A stretch of 64,000 nt of DNA from Amycolatopsis albispora (GTDB lineage: Bacteria; Actinomycetota; Actinomycetes; Mycobacteriales; Pseudonocardiaceae). The translations under genes and the position numbers were made by a program. The stretch spans positions 5,828,001 through 5,892,000 of the forward strand of contig NZ_CP015163.1 in NCBI RefSeq assembly GCF_003312875.1, given 5' to 3'. The notes under the pieces are model-generated. The model saw only the letters and a program-made list of their open reading frames with translations. It did not search any database and had not been told where the DNA came from. Positions 45,568 to 53,308 of this stretch are shown in pieces. The stretch's first letter is position 1. Each line of letters opens with the position of its first letter.

Positions 45568-47232
45568 CTAGCCCAGGCTCACGGTGTTGAAGCGCTCATC
45601 GGTGAGCGGGCTGGGCACCATGCCCTGCACCTTCGGCCCGACCACGAGCGCCGGGGTCGGGTACGCGATCGGCACCGCGGGCAGGTACTCCATGATCTGC
45701 TTGTTCACGCCTTCGTACGCCTTGGCGTGCGGGCCTTCGCCCTGGGTGGCGTCGGCGGCGGCCAGCGCGTCGAACAGCGCCTGGTTCTTGAAGCCGAACT
45801 CCGGCTTCTCGCGGCCGAAGAAGGTGCCGACGAAGTTGCCGGCGTCGTTGTAGTCACCGGTCCAGCCCAGCAGGTGCAGGTCGTGCTTGCCGAGCTTCTG
45901 GACGTCGTCCTTGTACCCGCCGTTCCACGGCTTGGCGATCGGCTCGATGTTGATGCCGATGGCCTTGAGGTCCTCGGAGATCGAGGTGAAGGTGTCCGCC
46001 GGGTTCGGCATGTACGGCCGGGTGACCTCGGTCGGGTAGTAGAACTTCAGCGTCAGGCCCTCGGCACCGGCTTCCCTGAGCAGCTGCTTGGCCTTCTCCG
46101 GGTCGTACGGGTACTTCGGCACGTCCTCGGTGTAGCCGGCGATCGCCTTGGGCACGAACTCGGTGGCCACCTCGGAACCCTCGGCCAGCTTGCTCTTCAC
46201 GAACTGCTCGCGGTTGATGCCGTGGGCCAGCGCCTGCCGCACCTTGACGTCCTGGAGCTTCGGGTTGCCCGCCTGGTTGATGCCCAGGTAGAGCACGTTG
46301 AACGAGGGGCGGATCAGCACGTTCTGGCCCTCGTTGCGCAGCAGCTGGTAGTCGGCGGGGGCCGGGTAGTCGAAGCCGTGGATGTCGCCGGTCTTCAACT
46401 GCTGCTTGCGGCCGTTCTCGTCCTTGATCACCTTGAAGATGAGCTTTTCGAGCTTGGCCTTTTCCCAGTGCGCGTCGTTGCGGACCAGGGTGACCTCGCC
46501 CTTGCCCTGGTCGTAGCCCTCGAACTTGAACGGACCGGTGCCGGTCGGGTGCAGGTTCGCGTAGTCGCTGTAGGAGAAGGAGTCGCCGGTCTGGGTGACC
46601 TGGTCGGCGTTGTACTTCTTCAGCGCCTCGGGGCTGGACATGGACAGCGACGGCAGGGTGAACGCGGCCGGGAAAGCGCCCTTGGCCTTGTTCAGGTTGA
46701 GCACCGCGGTCGAGTCGTCCTTGGCTTCGCAGTTCTTGTAGACCGGGTCGCCGGAGGCGTCGCCCTCGTTCTGCGCGAAGCCTTCGAAGACGTCGCCGTA
46801 GTAGATCATCTGGCTCTGGGCCGCCTGGCCCTTCATGTTGAACCAGCGGTCGAAGTTGAAGCAGACGGCGGCGGCGTTGAACGGGGTGCCGTCGTGGAAG
46901 GTGACCCCCTTGCGCAGGGTGAACGTCCAGGTCTTGCCCTCGTTGCTGGACTCCCACTTCTCCGCGAGCGAGCCGACCACCTCGGCGGTGCCCGGCTTGT
47001 TCTGCAGCAGCGTGTCGTACATCTGCCGGGTGATCCGGAAGGTCTCACCCTCGTCGTTGAAGATGGGATCGAACATCTTCGGGCTGCCGGCCGCTCCGAA
47101 GATGAACGTGCCCGTGTTGTCGGCCCCGGCGTCACGCTGGGATTCGGCACAGGCGGTCACAGAGAGCGCGAGCGCACCGGATAGCCCGATCAGGGCGATA
47201 CGGCGCGTTCGAGCGCCTCGCGATTGGAGCAT
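45568..47232 (-). CDS. Peptide-binding lipoprotein (SBP family 5)
   Basis: A 554-residue solute-binding protein. The signal peptide ends in a lipobox-like VTAC near residue 28, so it is lipid-anchored outside the membrane. Family-5 signatures include LAEKWESSNEGKTWTFTLRKGVTFHDGTPFNA and VRQALAHGINREQ. It captures oligopeptides for the permease. ATG 47232 follows AAGGGG. First and probably most expressed gene of the operon. Confidence 0.93.
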   Translation of the reverse strand: MLQSRGARTRRIALIGLSGALALSVTACAESQRDAGADNTGTFIFGAAGSPKMFDPIFNDEGETFRITRQMYDTLLQNKPGTAEVVGSLAEKWESSNEGKTWTFTLRKGVTFHDGTPFNAAAVCFNFDRWFNMKGQAAQSQMIYYGDVFEGFAQNEGDASGDPVYKNCEAKDDSTAVLNLNKAKGAFPAAFTLPSLSMSSPEALKKYNADQVTQTGDSFSYSDYANLHPTGTGPFKFEGYDQGKGEVTLVRNDAHWEKAKLEKLIFKVIKDENGRKQQLKTGDIHGFDYPAPADYQLLRNEGQNVLIRPSFNVLYLGINQAGNPKLQDVKVRQALAHGINREQFVKSKLAEGSEVATEFVPKAIAGYTEDVPKYPYDPEKAKQLLREAGAEGLTLKFYYPTEVTRPYMPNPADTFTSISEDLKAIGINIEPIAKPWNGGYKDDVQKLGKHDLHLLGWTGDYNDAGNFVGTFFGREKPEFGFKNQALFDALAAADATQGEGPHAKAYEGVNKQIMEYLPAVPIAYPTPALVVGPKVQGMVPSPLTDERFNTVSLG

Positions 47233-47263
47233 GTTGGCACCCCTTGGACATGTTCAGATCGGA

Positions 47264-47320
47264 CCGCCCGGATATCGGACATCCGGGCGGCGCATTGGTG
47301 TGGTGGCCGACACTAGTCGG
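47264..47320 (-). promoter_or_regulatory. Promoter and leader hairpin of the peptide operon
   Basis: On the reverse strand TAGTGT (47310-47315) is a plausible -10 and sits inside the inverted repeat CCGAC-ACTA-GTCGG (47307-47320), a possible operator. Downstream in the leader, CCGCCCGGAT pairs with ATCCGGGCGG (47264-47273 with 47281-47290), a 10-bp hairpin 32 nt before the start. Confidence 0.45.
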
Positions 47321-47391
47321 TTATCGGGCGCTCACTTAAGCACGCGAGGTTACGATCGCGCTACGTGAGTGACGCCGTCGGCGCAATCCGC

Positions 47392-47994
47392 TCACAAATG
47401 GTGACTGTGGGTGGCAAATTTCGGCCCCACTGGTACGAATGGACGCACCGCGCTGGACTCGATGCGGATCGTCGCGGCGTCCGCCGTGCGGTCGGCGGCA
47501 AACCAGCCGAGTTCGAACTCCTGCCAGCCGGAAAGGTGCTTCCGCTCGGTTTCGCCGTCGCGCGCGACGGCGCGTTCCAGCCGGGTGGCCTGGTCCAGAC
47601 CATCGAGCCAGGCCAGGCACGTCAGGTGAGCACGCACCGACGCGCGGCCGGACGAGACGCCTTCGAGCACGAGCACTTCCGGTACACGCACAGTGATCAA
47701 CTCGCCGGGAACCGGGGCGCCGGAGGTCCAGTCCATTCGGCGGTAACCGCCGCGGTGGCCGCGCGCGAACGGGCGCAGCACGCCGTCGCGCAGGCGTGGC
47801 CACCACGAAACCGGGTCGTCCCAGGTGGCGAATTCGTCGGTGCCGATGCCGAGCGCGTCGGCCCCGCGATCGGTCAGCTCGGCGAGCAGGTTCCCGGCGA
47901 GCGTGGTCTTGCCCGCGCCGGACGGCCCGTCCACGGCGACCAGCCGGACACCGCCGAGCGCGGGCCGTCCCGCGAGCACCTGCTCGGCGATCAC
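47392..47994 (-). CDS. P-loop kinase (uridine kinase-like)
   Basis: A 200-residue P-loop protein: [18 protein letters not shown] is Walker A, GTDEF and the WDDP...WW region resemble uridine kinase/AAA-type small kinases, and [13 protein letters not shown] is a Walker B/loop. The substrate is probably a nucleoside or small metabolite. GTG 47994 overlaps the recR stop by 4 bp (GTGA), so it is part of the recR operon; a hypothetical gene is in the same place in M. tuberculosis (Rv3714c). Confidence 0.8.
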   Translation of the reverse strand: MIAEQVLAGRPALGGVRLVAVDGPSGAGKTTLAGNLLAELTDRGADALGIGTDEFATWDDPVSWWPRLRDGVLRPFARGHRGGYRRMDWTSGAPVPGELITVRVPEVLVLEGVSSGRASVRAHLTCLAWLDGLDQATRLERAVARDGETERKHLSGWQEFELGWFAADRTADAATIRIESSAVRPFVPVGPKFATHSHHL

Positions 47995-48587
47995 AGGGCG
48001 CGGCGTCCCGACAACGCTCGCCCCAGGGTCAGTTCGTCGGCGAACTCCAGGTCACCGCCCATCGGCAGGCCCGAGGCCAGCCGGGTGACAGTCAGGCCGG
48101 GGAAGTCGCGCAGCATGCGGACCAGGTAGGTCGCGGTGGCCTCGCCCTCGGTGTTCGGATCGGTGGCGATGATGACCTCCTTGACCTCCTCCCCGCCGAT
48201 GCGGGCCAGCAGCTCACGCATGCGCAGCTGCTCCGGGCCGATGCCGGACAACGGGTCGAGCGAGCCGCCGAGCACGTGGTAGCGGCCCTTGAACTCGCGG
48301 GTGCGCTCCACCGCGAGCACGTCCTTCGGCTCCTCGACCACGCAGATCAGCGACAGGTCGCGGCGGGTGTCCCGGCAGATGCGGCAGTTCGCCTGCTCGG
48401 AGACGTTGCCGCAGATCTCGCAGAACTGCACGCCCTCCTTGACCTTGCCCAGCACCTCCTGCAGCCTGCCGATGTCCACCGGGTCGGCGCCGAGCAGGTG
48501 GAAGGCGATGCGCTGGGCGCTCTTCGGGCCGACCCCGGGCAGCCGCCCGAGCTCGTCGATGAGGTCCTGGACTACCCCTTCGTACAA
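47991..48587 (-). CDS. recR: Recombination mediator RecR
   Basis: A 198-residue RecR: the HhH motif [21 protein letters not shown] at the N-terminus, a four-cysteine zinc finger ([17 protein letters not shown]), a Toprim domain (VVEEPKDV...[11 protein letters not shown]) and the C-terminal Walker-like end. It works with RecO/RecF to load RecA at single-strand gaps. It starts with TTG 48587 ([14 protein letters not shown], matching mycobacterial RecR), preceded by AGGAAG. It lies 9 bp after ybaB, the conserved order. Confidence 0.95.
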   Translation of the reverse strand: MYEGVVQDLIDELGRLPGVGPKSAQRIAFHLLGADPVDIGRLQEVLGKVKEGVQFCEICGNVSEQANCRICRDTRRDLSLICVVEEPKDVLAVERTREFKGRYHVLGGSLDPLSGIGPEQLRMRELLARIGGEEVKEVIIATDPNTEGEATATYLVRMLRDFPGLTVTRLASGLPMGGDLEFADELTLGRALSGRRAL

Positions 48588-48596
48588 GGTCGCTTC

Positions 48597-48962
48597 CTAC
48601 TGGCCGGGCAGACCCGGCAGGCCCAGCCCGCCCAGGTCCGGCATGCCGCCGCCGAGGCCGCCCGCGAGCGGGCCCAGCTTCTCTTCGGTGAGCTTCTGCG
48701 CGTTGGCCGTGGCGTCGCGGACCGCGGCCACCACCAGGTCGGCCAGGGTCTCGGTGTCCTCGGGGTCGACCACCTTGGGGTCGATGGTCAGGCTCTTCAG
48801 CTCCAGGCCGCCGCTGACCACCGCGGTCACCAGCCCGCCGCCCGCGGTACCGGTGACCTCGGCCTTCGCCAGTTCGTCCTGCGCGCTGACCAGCTGCTCC
48901 TGCATCTTCTGCGCCTGCTGCAGGATCTGCTGCATGTCGAAGCCGCCGCCGGGTTGCACCAT
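48597..48962 (-). CDS. YbaB/EbfC nucleoid-associated protein
   Basis: A 121-residue YbaB/EbfC DNA-binding protein: [17 protein letters not shown] is the family helix, and [22 protein letters not shown] the core. The glycine-rich tail ([22 protein letters not shown]) is typical of actinobacteria. It binds DNA as a dimer and lies before recR everywhere. ATG 48962. Confidence 0.93.
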   Translation of the reverse strand: MVQPGGGFDMQQILQQAQKMQEQLVSAQDELAKAEVTGTAGGGLVTAVVSGGLELKSLTIDPKVVDPEDTETLADLVVAAVRDATANAQKLTEEKLGPLAGGLGGGMPDLGGLGLPGLPGQ

Positions 48963-49042
48963 GTTCGAGTCCGATCACTAGCTCGGGTGAGTACGCCTGC
49001 CTCCCAGCCTAGCCGGGGCCGCCGGTATGACACGGTGTCGGT

Positions 49043-49858
49043 GTGATTCGACGGGCGCTGGCCGTGACGGCGGTCTTCCTGGTGGTGGGCTGTACTGCGG
49101 AAACACCGGCGCCTCCGGTTGTTTCGGAGGTGCCTTCTCCGTCGCTTTCGCCTTCGCCTTCGAGTGCGCCGCCCGTGACGCCGTCGTCACCGAGCGCACC
49201 GCCCGCCGAGGCGCCGGTGGTGGTGCTCGACCCCGGGCACAACGGCGGCAACGCGGCGAACCCGGCGGCGATCAAGCGCCAGGTGCCCGCCGGGCGTGGC
49301 CGCAGCAAGCCCTGCAACACCACGGGCACCAGCACCAACGACGGTTACCGCGAGCACGAGTTCACCTTCGACGTGGCGCAGCGGGTCGGGAAGTTGTTGA
49401 CGGACAAGGGAATCCGGGTTGTCTACACGCGCTCGGACGACACCTCCGTCGGTCCGTGCGTCGACCAGCGCGCGGAAATCGGCAACTCGGCGGGCGCGGC
49501 GGCCGTGGTGTCGATCCACGCCGACGGCAACACCTCCCCCGGTGCCAACGGTTTCCACATCGCGTACTCGGCTCCGCCCTTGAACGAGGCACAGGGTGAA
49601 CCTTCGTCGAAGCTGACTCACGCGTTAAGGGATTCGTTGCGGGACACCGGTTTCCGGTATTCGGACTACCTCGGCGAGCAGGGGTTGTCCGCGCGCGACG
49701 ACCTGGCCGGGCTGAACCTTTCCGAACGCCCGGCGGCGCTCGTCGAATGCGGGAACATGCGCAACGCCACCGAAGCCGCCCGAATGTCCACTTCGGACGG
49801 ACGTCAGCAGTACGCGGCCGGGATCGCGGGCGGCATCCTGAGCTACCTCGGCGGCTGA
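49043..49858 (+). CDS. N-acetylmuramoyl-L-alanine amidase (Ami1/Rv3717 type)
   Basis: A 271-residue zinc amidase (Amidase_3) cutting the amide between muramic acid and the peptide stem. Zinc/catalytic residues are H66 (DPGHNGG), E104 (GYREHEF), H159 (SIHADG) and E235 (VECGN). The N-terminus has a signal with a VVGC lipobox (C17) followed by a Pro/Ser-rich spacer (24-57), so it is probably lipid-anchored, unlike the simply secreted mycobacterial enzyme. C91 and C139 may form a disulfide. A rare TTA codon is at position 195. The 3' end overlaps the convergent HxlR gene by 16 bp. Confidence 0.92.
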   Translation: MIRRALAVTAVFLVVGCTAETPAPPVVSEVPSPSLSPSPSSAPPVTPSSPSAPPAEAPVVVLDPGHNGGNAANPAAIKRQVPAGRGRSKPCNTTGTSTNDGYREHEFTFDVAQRVGKLLTDKGIRVVYTRSDDTSVGPCVDQRAEIGNSAGAAAVVSIHADGNTSPGANGFHIAYSAPPLNEAQGEPSSKLTHALRDSLRDTGFRYSDYLGEQGLSARDDLAGLNLSERPAALVECGNMRNATEAARMSTSDGRQQYAAGIAGGILSYLGG

Positions 49859-50229
49859 GCCGTTCCGGCGTCGAAGCGCTCCTGCGCGTCGACCACGGCC
49901 TCACCGCAGGTCTCGGCCCACTTGGTCAGCACGGCGATCGGCTCGACGAGCGTTTCGCCGAGTTCGGTGAGGCGGTACTCGACGCGTGGCGGCACCTCGG
50001 CGTAGGCCTGGCGCTCGACCAGCCCGTGACGCTCGAGGCGGCGCAGGGTCTGGGTGAGCATCTTCTTCGAAATGCCGCCGATCAGGCCGATCAGGTCACC
50101 GTGCCGCCGGGGACCGCGGCTGAGCGCGAAGACCACCACGACCGCCCACTTGTCGGCAATGATCTCCACGGCGAGGCGGGCCGGGCAGTCGGCGAGGAAA
50201 ACGTCGGCGCCACCGGAAAAGTCACCCAC
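49843..50229 (-). CDS. HxlR-family transcriptional regulator
   Basis: A 128-residue winged-helix regulator: FLADCPARLAVEIIADKWAVVVVFAL is the HxlR start (redox- or aldehyde-sensing cysteine near the N-terminus), SKKMLTQTLRRLERHGLVERQAY is the wing/recognition region. GTG 50229 was chosen (MGDFSGGADV). Divergent from the PPOX gene 49 bp away, so it probably represses it. Confidence 0.87.
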   Translation of the reverse strand: MGDFSGGADVFLADCPARLAVEIIADKWAVVVVFALSRGPRRHGDLIGLIGGISKKMLTQTLRRLERHGLVERQAYAEVPPRVEYRLTELGETLVEPIAVLTKWAETCGEAVVDAQERFDAGTAQPPR

Positions 50230-50265
50230 GGTGCCCAGGGTACCGGTGGGTGCCCGTCGGATTTC

Positions 50266-50271
50266 TAGTGT
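50266..50271 (+). promoter_or_regulatory. -10 hexamer TAGTGT of the PPOX gene
   Basis: TAGTGT ends 7 nt before ATG 50279; the HxlR gene starts 37 bp to the left, so one operator could control both. The CCCAC/GTGGG half-sites at 50225-50251 are a candidate. Confidence 0.45.
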
Positions 50272-50278
50272 CGAGCAC

Positions 50279-50710
50279 ATGAAGCTGCCCGAGAGCACGT
50301 ACCGGTTGTTCGAGTCCACGCACCACGCGACCGTGGTGACCAGCAATCCCGACGGGACCCCGCAGACGTCGCTGGTCTGGGCCGAGCGCGACGGGGACGA
50401 GATCCTGATCGGCATGGAAGGCACCCGGCCGAAGGCGCGCAACCTGCGGCGCGACCCGCGGGTCACCCTGCTCATCGAAGACCACGAGAACGACGAGGTG
50501 CGCGGACTGCGGCAGTACCTGCTGCTGCACGGCACCGCCACCATCACCGGCCCCGGCATCCCCGCCGAGTTCGACGCGCTGATGGACGCCCAGGCGCGGC
50601 GGTACCTGGGACTGCCGCGCTACCCCTTCGAAAACCGAAGCTCGACCACGGCGGTCATCGCCCGCATCACCGCGACGCGCATCACCGGGAACGGCCCCTG
50701 GGCCAGCTAG
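50279..50710 (+). CDS. PPOX-class (pyridoxamine oxidase-like) flavoprotein
   Basis: A 143-residue split-barrel protein: ATVVTSNPDGTPQTSLVWAERDGDEILIG and KARNLRRDPRVTLLIED are the family pattern (Rv1155/F420-type), binding FMN or F420. Probably an F420- or FMN-dependent reductase. Leaderless start at ATG 50279. Followed by two 53-bp palindromes. Confidence 0.85.
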   Translation: MKLPESTYRLFESTHHATVVTSNPDGTPQTSLVWAERDGDEILIGMEGTRPKARNLRRDPRVTLLIEDHENDEVRGLRQYLLLHGTATITGPGIPAEFDALMDAQARRYLGLPRYPFENRSSTTAVIARITATRITGNGPWAS

Positions 50711-50727
50711 CGGGCTTGGGGCCGGGT

Positions 50728-50780
50728 GTCACGAATGTGGCTTTCGAGACGTTCTGCGTCCCGAATGTGGCTTTCGTGAC
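50728..50780. repeat. 53-bp element, copy D (half flipped)
   Basis: The left arm is standard (GTCACGAATGTGGCTTTCGA...), but the right half runs in the same direction (GTCCCGAATGTGGCTTTCG, then TGAC) instead of as its complement. Overall length is kept at 53 bp. It therefore cannot form the full hairpin. Confidence 0.85.
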
Positions 50781-50810
50781 ACGGAGCCGGATCAGTCGAG
50801 GGGGCCGGGC

Positions 50811-50863
50811 GTCACGAATGTGGCTTTCGTGACGTCATGCGTCACGAAAGCCACATTCGTGAC
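50811..50863. repeat. 53-bp palindromic element, copy E
   Basis: A perfect 24-bp-arm palindrome with loop TCATG. Compared with A-C, one base differs in each arm (GTGACG and CGTCAC for GAGACG and CGTCTC), a matched pair of changes that keeps the stem. Lies 13 bp beyond the dnaX stop. Confidence 0.9.
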
Positions 50864-50875
50864 AGTCGAGCCCGG

Positions 50876-53158
50876 TCAGTCCAAGGGGCGGGCGCCCAGT
50901 TGCTCGGAGAGGAGGCGGTGGGCTTTTTCCTCCGCCTCGTCCACCTGCGGGGTGGGCGGCGGCGGGGGCGGCGGGACCGAGCCGTTCGGGGGTGGCGGGG
51001 TGGTCGCCGCGTCGAGGTATTCCTCTTCGTCCTCGGGCTCGGGCGGGAGCGGGATGTCGGGCTCGGCGGTGGTCACCTTCGGGCGCGGCGGCTCCGGCGG
51101 TGCCGGTGGCGCCGGTTCTGGCGCGGGCCTGCCCTCCGACGGACGGCGGAACCGCTTCTCCTCCGCCGCCTGCTGCGGTGGCGCCTGCCGCTGCTGCTGG
51201 ACGGGCTGCGGTTTCGCGGCGGCGTTGCCGTGCACGCAGGTGACCCGCCACTCGCCGCCAAGGACGTCGCGCAGGGCGCTGGCGATCTTCTCGGAATTGT
51301 GCGGATCAGCGAGGCGGCGCGCGAGCGGCTCGGCGGTGTGCGTGAGCACGACGGACGTGCCGTCGACGCTCTGCACCCCGGCCTGCGTCAGCATCGCCTC
51401 GGTGCTGCGGCCGCCCGGGATCTTGCGGATCGCCGCCAGCAACTCCGGCCACACCCGGCGCACGGCCGCCGCATCCATGCCCCCGGCCGCCGCCCCCTGC
51501 TGACCGGAAGGCTGCGCGGCGGCCGACGGGCCGGACTGCGGCTGGCCACCGGCCTGCCCGCCCGACTGCTGACCGGAAGCTTGGCCGACCGGCTGGCGGC
51601 TGGCGGCCGGGGCTGGCGGCTGAGCAGCGGGTGCCTGCCCGCCGGACGGCTGCCCACCGGACGGGTGCGTCGGCGGCTGGGCAGGTGGCGCCGCGGCGGG
51701 CGCCTGCTGAGCGGGGGCTGATGCGGCGGGTGGCTGCTGCCCAGGCGCCGAAGCGGCGGGTGCCTGCTGAGCGGGAGGTGCCTGCTGCCCGAGCGCCGAA
51801 GCGGCGGATGCCTGCTGGCCGGGTGCCGGTCGGCTCGGGGCCTCGGCCGATGGCTGGGCAGCGGCCGGAGCAGCCGAAGCACCGGCGGCCTGGCGCTGGG
51901 AAGGCCGCTGGAACCGCTCGGCCCCACCCGACGCGGCCCCACCCGGCGAAGCCGTACCCGGAGAAGCAGCCGCGGCCGTGCCATCGGGCGCGCCGCCTAC
52001 CGTGACCCGCCGCTCCAGTCGTTCCAGCCGCTGCAGCAGGGCCGCCTCGCCGTCGGCGGCCGAAGGCAGCAGCATCCGCGCGCACAGCAGCTCCAGCAGC
52101 AACCGCGGAGCCGTGGCCCCGCGCATTTCCAGCAGCCCGTTGTGCACGATCTCCGCATACCGCGAAAGCGTCGCGAGCCCCGCGCGTTCGGCCTGCGCGA
52201 CCATGCGGTTCAGCTCGTCCTCCGGTGCCGCGACCAGACCGCGCGCCGCCGCGTCGGGCACCGAGCGCAGCACCACCAGGTCCCGCAGGCGGTCCAGCAG
52301 GTCACTGGCGAACCGGCGCGGGTCGTGCCCGGCTTCGGCGAGGCGTTCGACCGTGCCGAACACCGCCGTCGAATCGTCGGCGGCCAAACCTTCGACCATG
52401 TCGTCGATCAGCGCCACGTCGGTCACCCCGAGCAGCGAGACCGCGCGCTCGTAGGTCACCCCGTCCGGCCCGGCCCCGGCGAGCAGCTGGTCCAGCACGG
52501 ACTGCGTGTCCCGCGCCGACCCCCCACCGGCCCGGATGACCAGCGGGTACACCGCGGGCTCCACCGGCACGCCCTCGGCGGCCACGTTCCGCTCCAGCAG
52601 CTCGCGCATCGCGCTCGGCGGGATCAACCGGAACGGGTAGTGGTGCGTCCGCGACCGGATGGTGGTGAGCACCTTGTCCGGCTCAGTGGTGGCGAAGATG
52701 AAGATCAGGTGCTCTGGCGGCTCTTCGACGATCTTCAGCAGGGCGTTGAAGCCCTGCGTGGTGACCATGTGCGCCTCGTCGATGATGAACACCCGGTACC
52801 GCGACTCGGCGGGCGCGTAGAAGGCGCGGTCACGCAGCTCACGGGCGTCCTCGACACCACCGTGGCTGGCCGCGTCGAGTTCGGTGACGTCGATGCTGCC
52901 GCTGCCCTCCGGCGCGAGCGCGCGGCACGAACCGCATTCACCGCAGGGATCGGGCGTCGGCCCCTGCTCGCAGTTCAGCGAGCGCGCCATGATGCGGGCG
53001 CTCGAGGTCTTGCCGCAGCCGCGCGGCCCGGAGAACAGGTACGCGTGGTTGATCCGGCCGGCCGCGAGCGCGGTGCGCAGCGGCTCGGTGACGTGCTCCT
53101 GACCCACCACCTCGGCGAAGGTGGCCGGGCGGTATTTGCGGTACAGCGCTAATGCCAC
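50876..53158 (-). CDS. dnaX: DNA polymerase III subunits gamma/tau
   Basis: A 760-residue clamp-loader ATPase. Walker A is GPRGCGKTSS (44-53), the zinc site uses C63, C72, C75 and C78, and DEAH is in FIIDEAHM. After the AAA+ and lid domains (to about 370) comes a long low-complexity linker rich in Ala, Pro and Gln (about 385-570) built from APAQQAP-like units, then the tau C-terminal domain and a Pro-rich end. The third codon is TTA, rare in such genomes. GTG 53158 is 6 nt from the TAGGCT hexamer. One GTCC-N5-GGAC copy at 52490. Confidence 0.95.
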   Translation of the reverse strand: MALALYRKYRPATFAEVVGQEHVTEPLRTALAAGRINHAYLFSGPRGCGKTSSARIMARSLNCEQGPTPDPCGECGSCRALAPEGSGSIDVTELDAASHGGVEDARELRDRAFYAPAESRYRVFIIDEAHMVTTQGFNALLKIVEEPPEHLIFIFATTEPDKVLTTIRSRTHHYPFRLIPPSAMRELLERNVAAEGVPVEPAVYPLVIRAGGGSARDTQSVLDQLLAGAGPDGVTYERAVSLLGVTDVALIDDMVEGLAADDSTAVFGTVERLAEAGHDPRRFASDLLDRLRDLVVLRSVPDAAARGLVAAPEDELNRMVAQAERAGLATLSRYAEIVHNGLLEMRGATAPRLLLELLCARMLLPSAADGEAALLQRLERLERRVTVGGAPDGTAAAASPGTASPGGAASGGAERFQRPSQRQAAGASAAPAAAQPSAEAPSRPAPGQQASAASALGQQAPPAQQAPAASAPGQQPPAASAPAQQAPAAAPPAQPPTHPSGGQPSGGQAPAAQPPAPAASRQPVGQASGQQSGGQAGGQPQSGPSAAAQPSGQQGAAAGGMDAAAVRRVWPELLAAIRKIPGGRSTEAMLTQAGVQSVDGTSVVLTHTAEPLARRLADPHNSEKIASALRDVLGGEWRVTCVHGNAAAKPQPVQQQRQAPPQQAAEEKRFRRPSEGRPAPEPAPPAPPEPPRPKVTTAEPDIPLPPEPEDEEEYLDAATTPPPPNGSVPPPPPPPTPQVDEAEEKAHRLLSEQLGARPLD

Positions 53159-53164
53159 GGCGGA

Positions 53165-53170
53165 AGCCTA
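53165..53170 (-). promoter_or_regulatory. -10 hexamer TAGGCT of dnaX
   Basis: On the reverse strand TAGGCT ends 6 nt before the dnaX GTG, so the mRNA is probably leaderless; the SRP RNA gene lies just upstream. Confidence 0.45.
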
Positions 53171-53210
53171 CCGGCAGGCACCGACACCGGAACGGGCCCC
53201 GAACGTAAGG

Positions 53211-53294
53211 GGACCCCCGCACCCGTCAGAGCCTGCTTATCCTTGCTGCCTTCCGGCCCTGGGGAGGTTCACAGGATGGACGCCGCGGGGGTCC
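53211..53294 (-). ncRNA. ffs: Small SRP RNA (4.5S-type)
   Basis: On the reverse strand the ends GGACCCCCGC and GCGGGGGTCC close a long stem, and the apical core CCAGGGCCGGAAGGCAGCAAGG-like sequence (with the GGAA tetraloop and the asymmetric internal loop) is the Ffh-binding site. About 84 nt, no Alu domain. Its location just before dnaX is the usual one in actinobacteria. Acts in co-translational membrane targeting. Confidence 0.93.
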
Positions 53295-53308
53295 GCCGAC
53301 CAGTGTAC

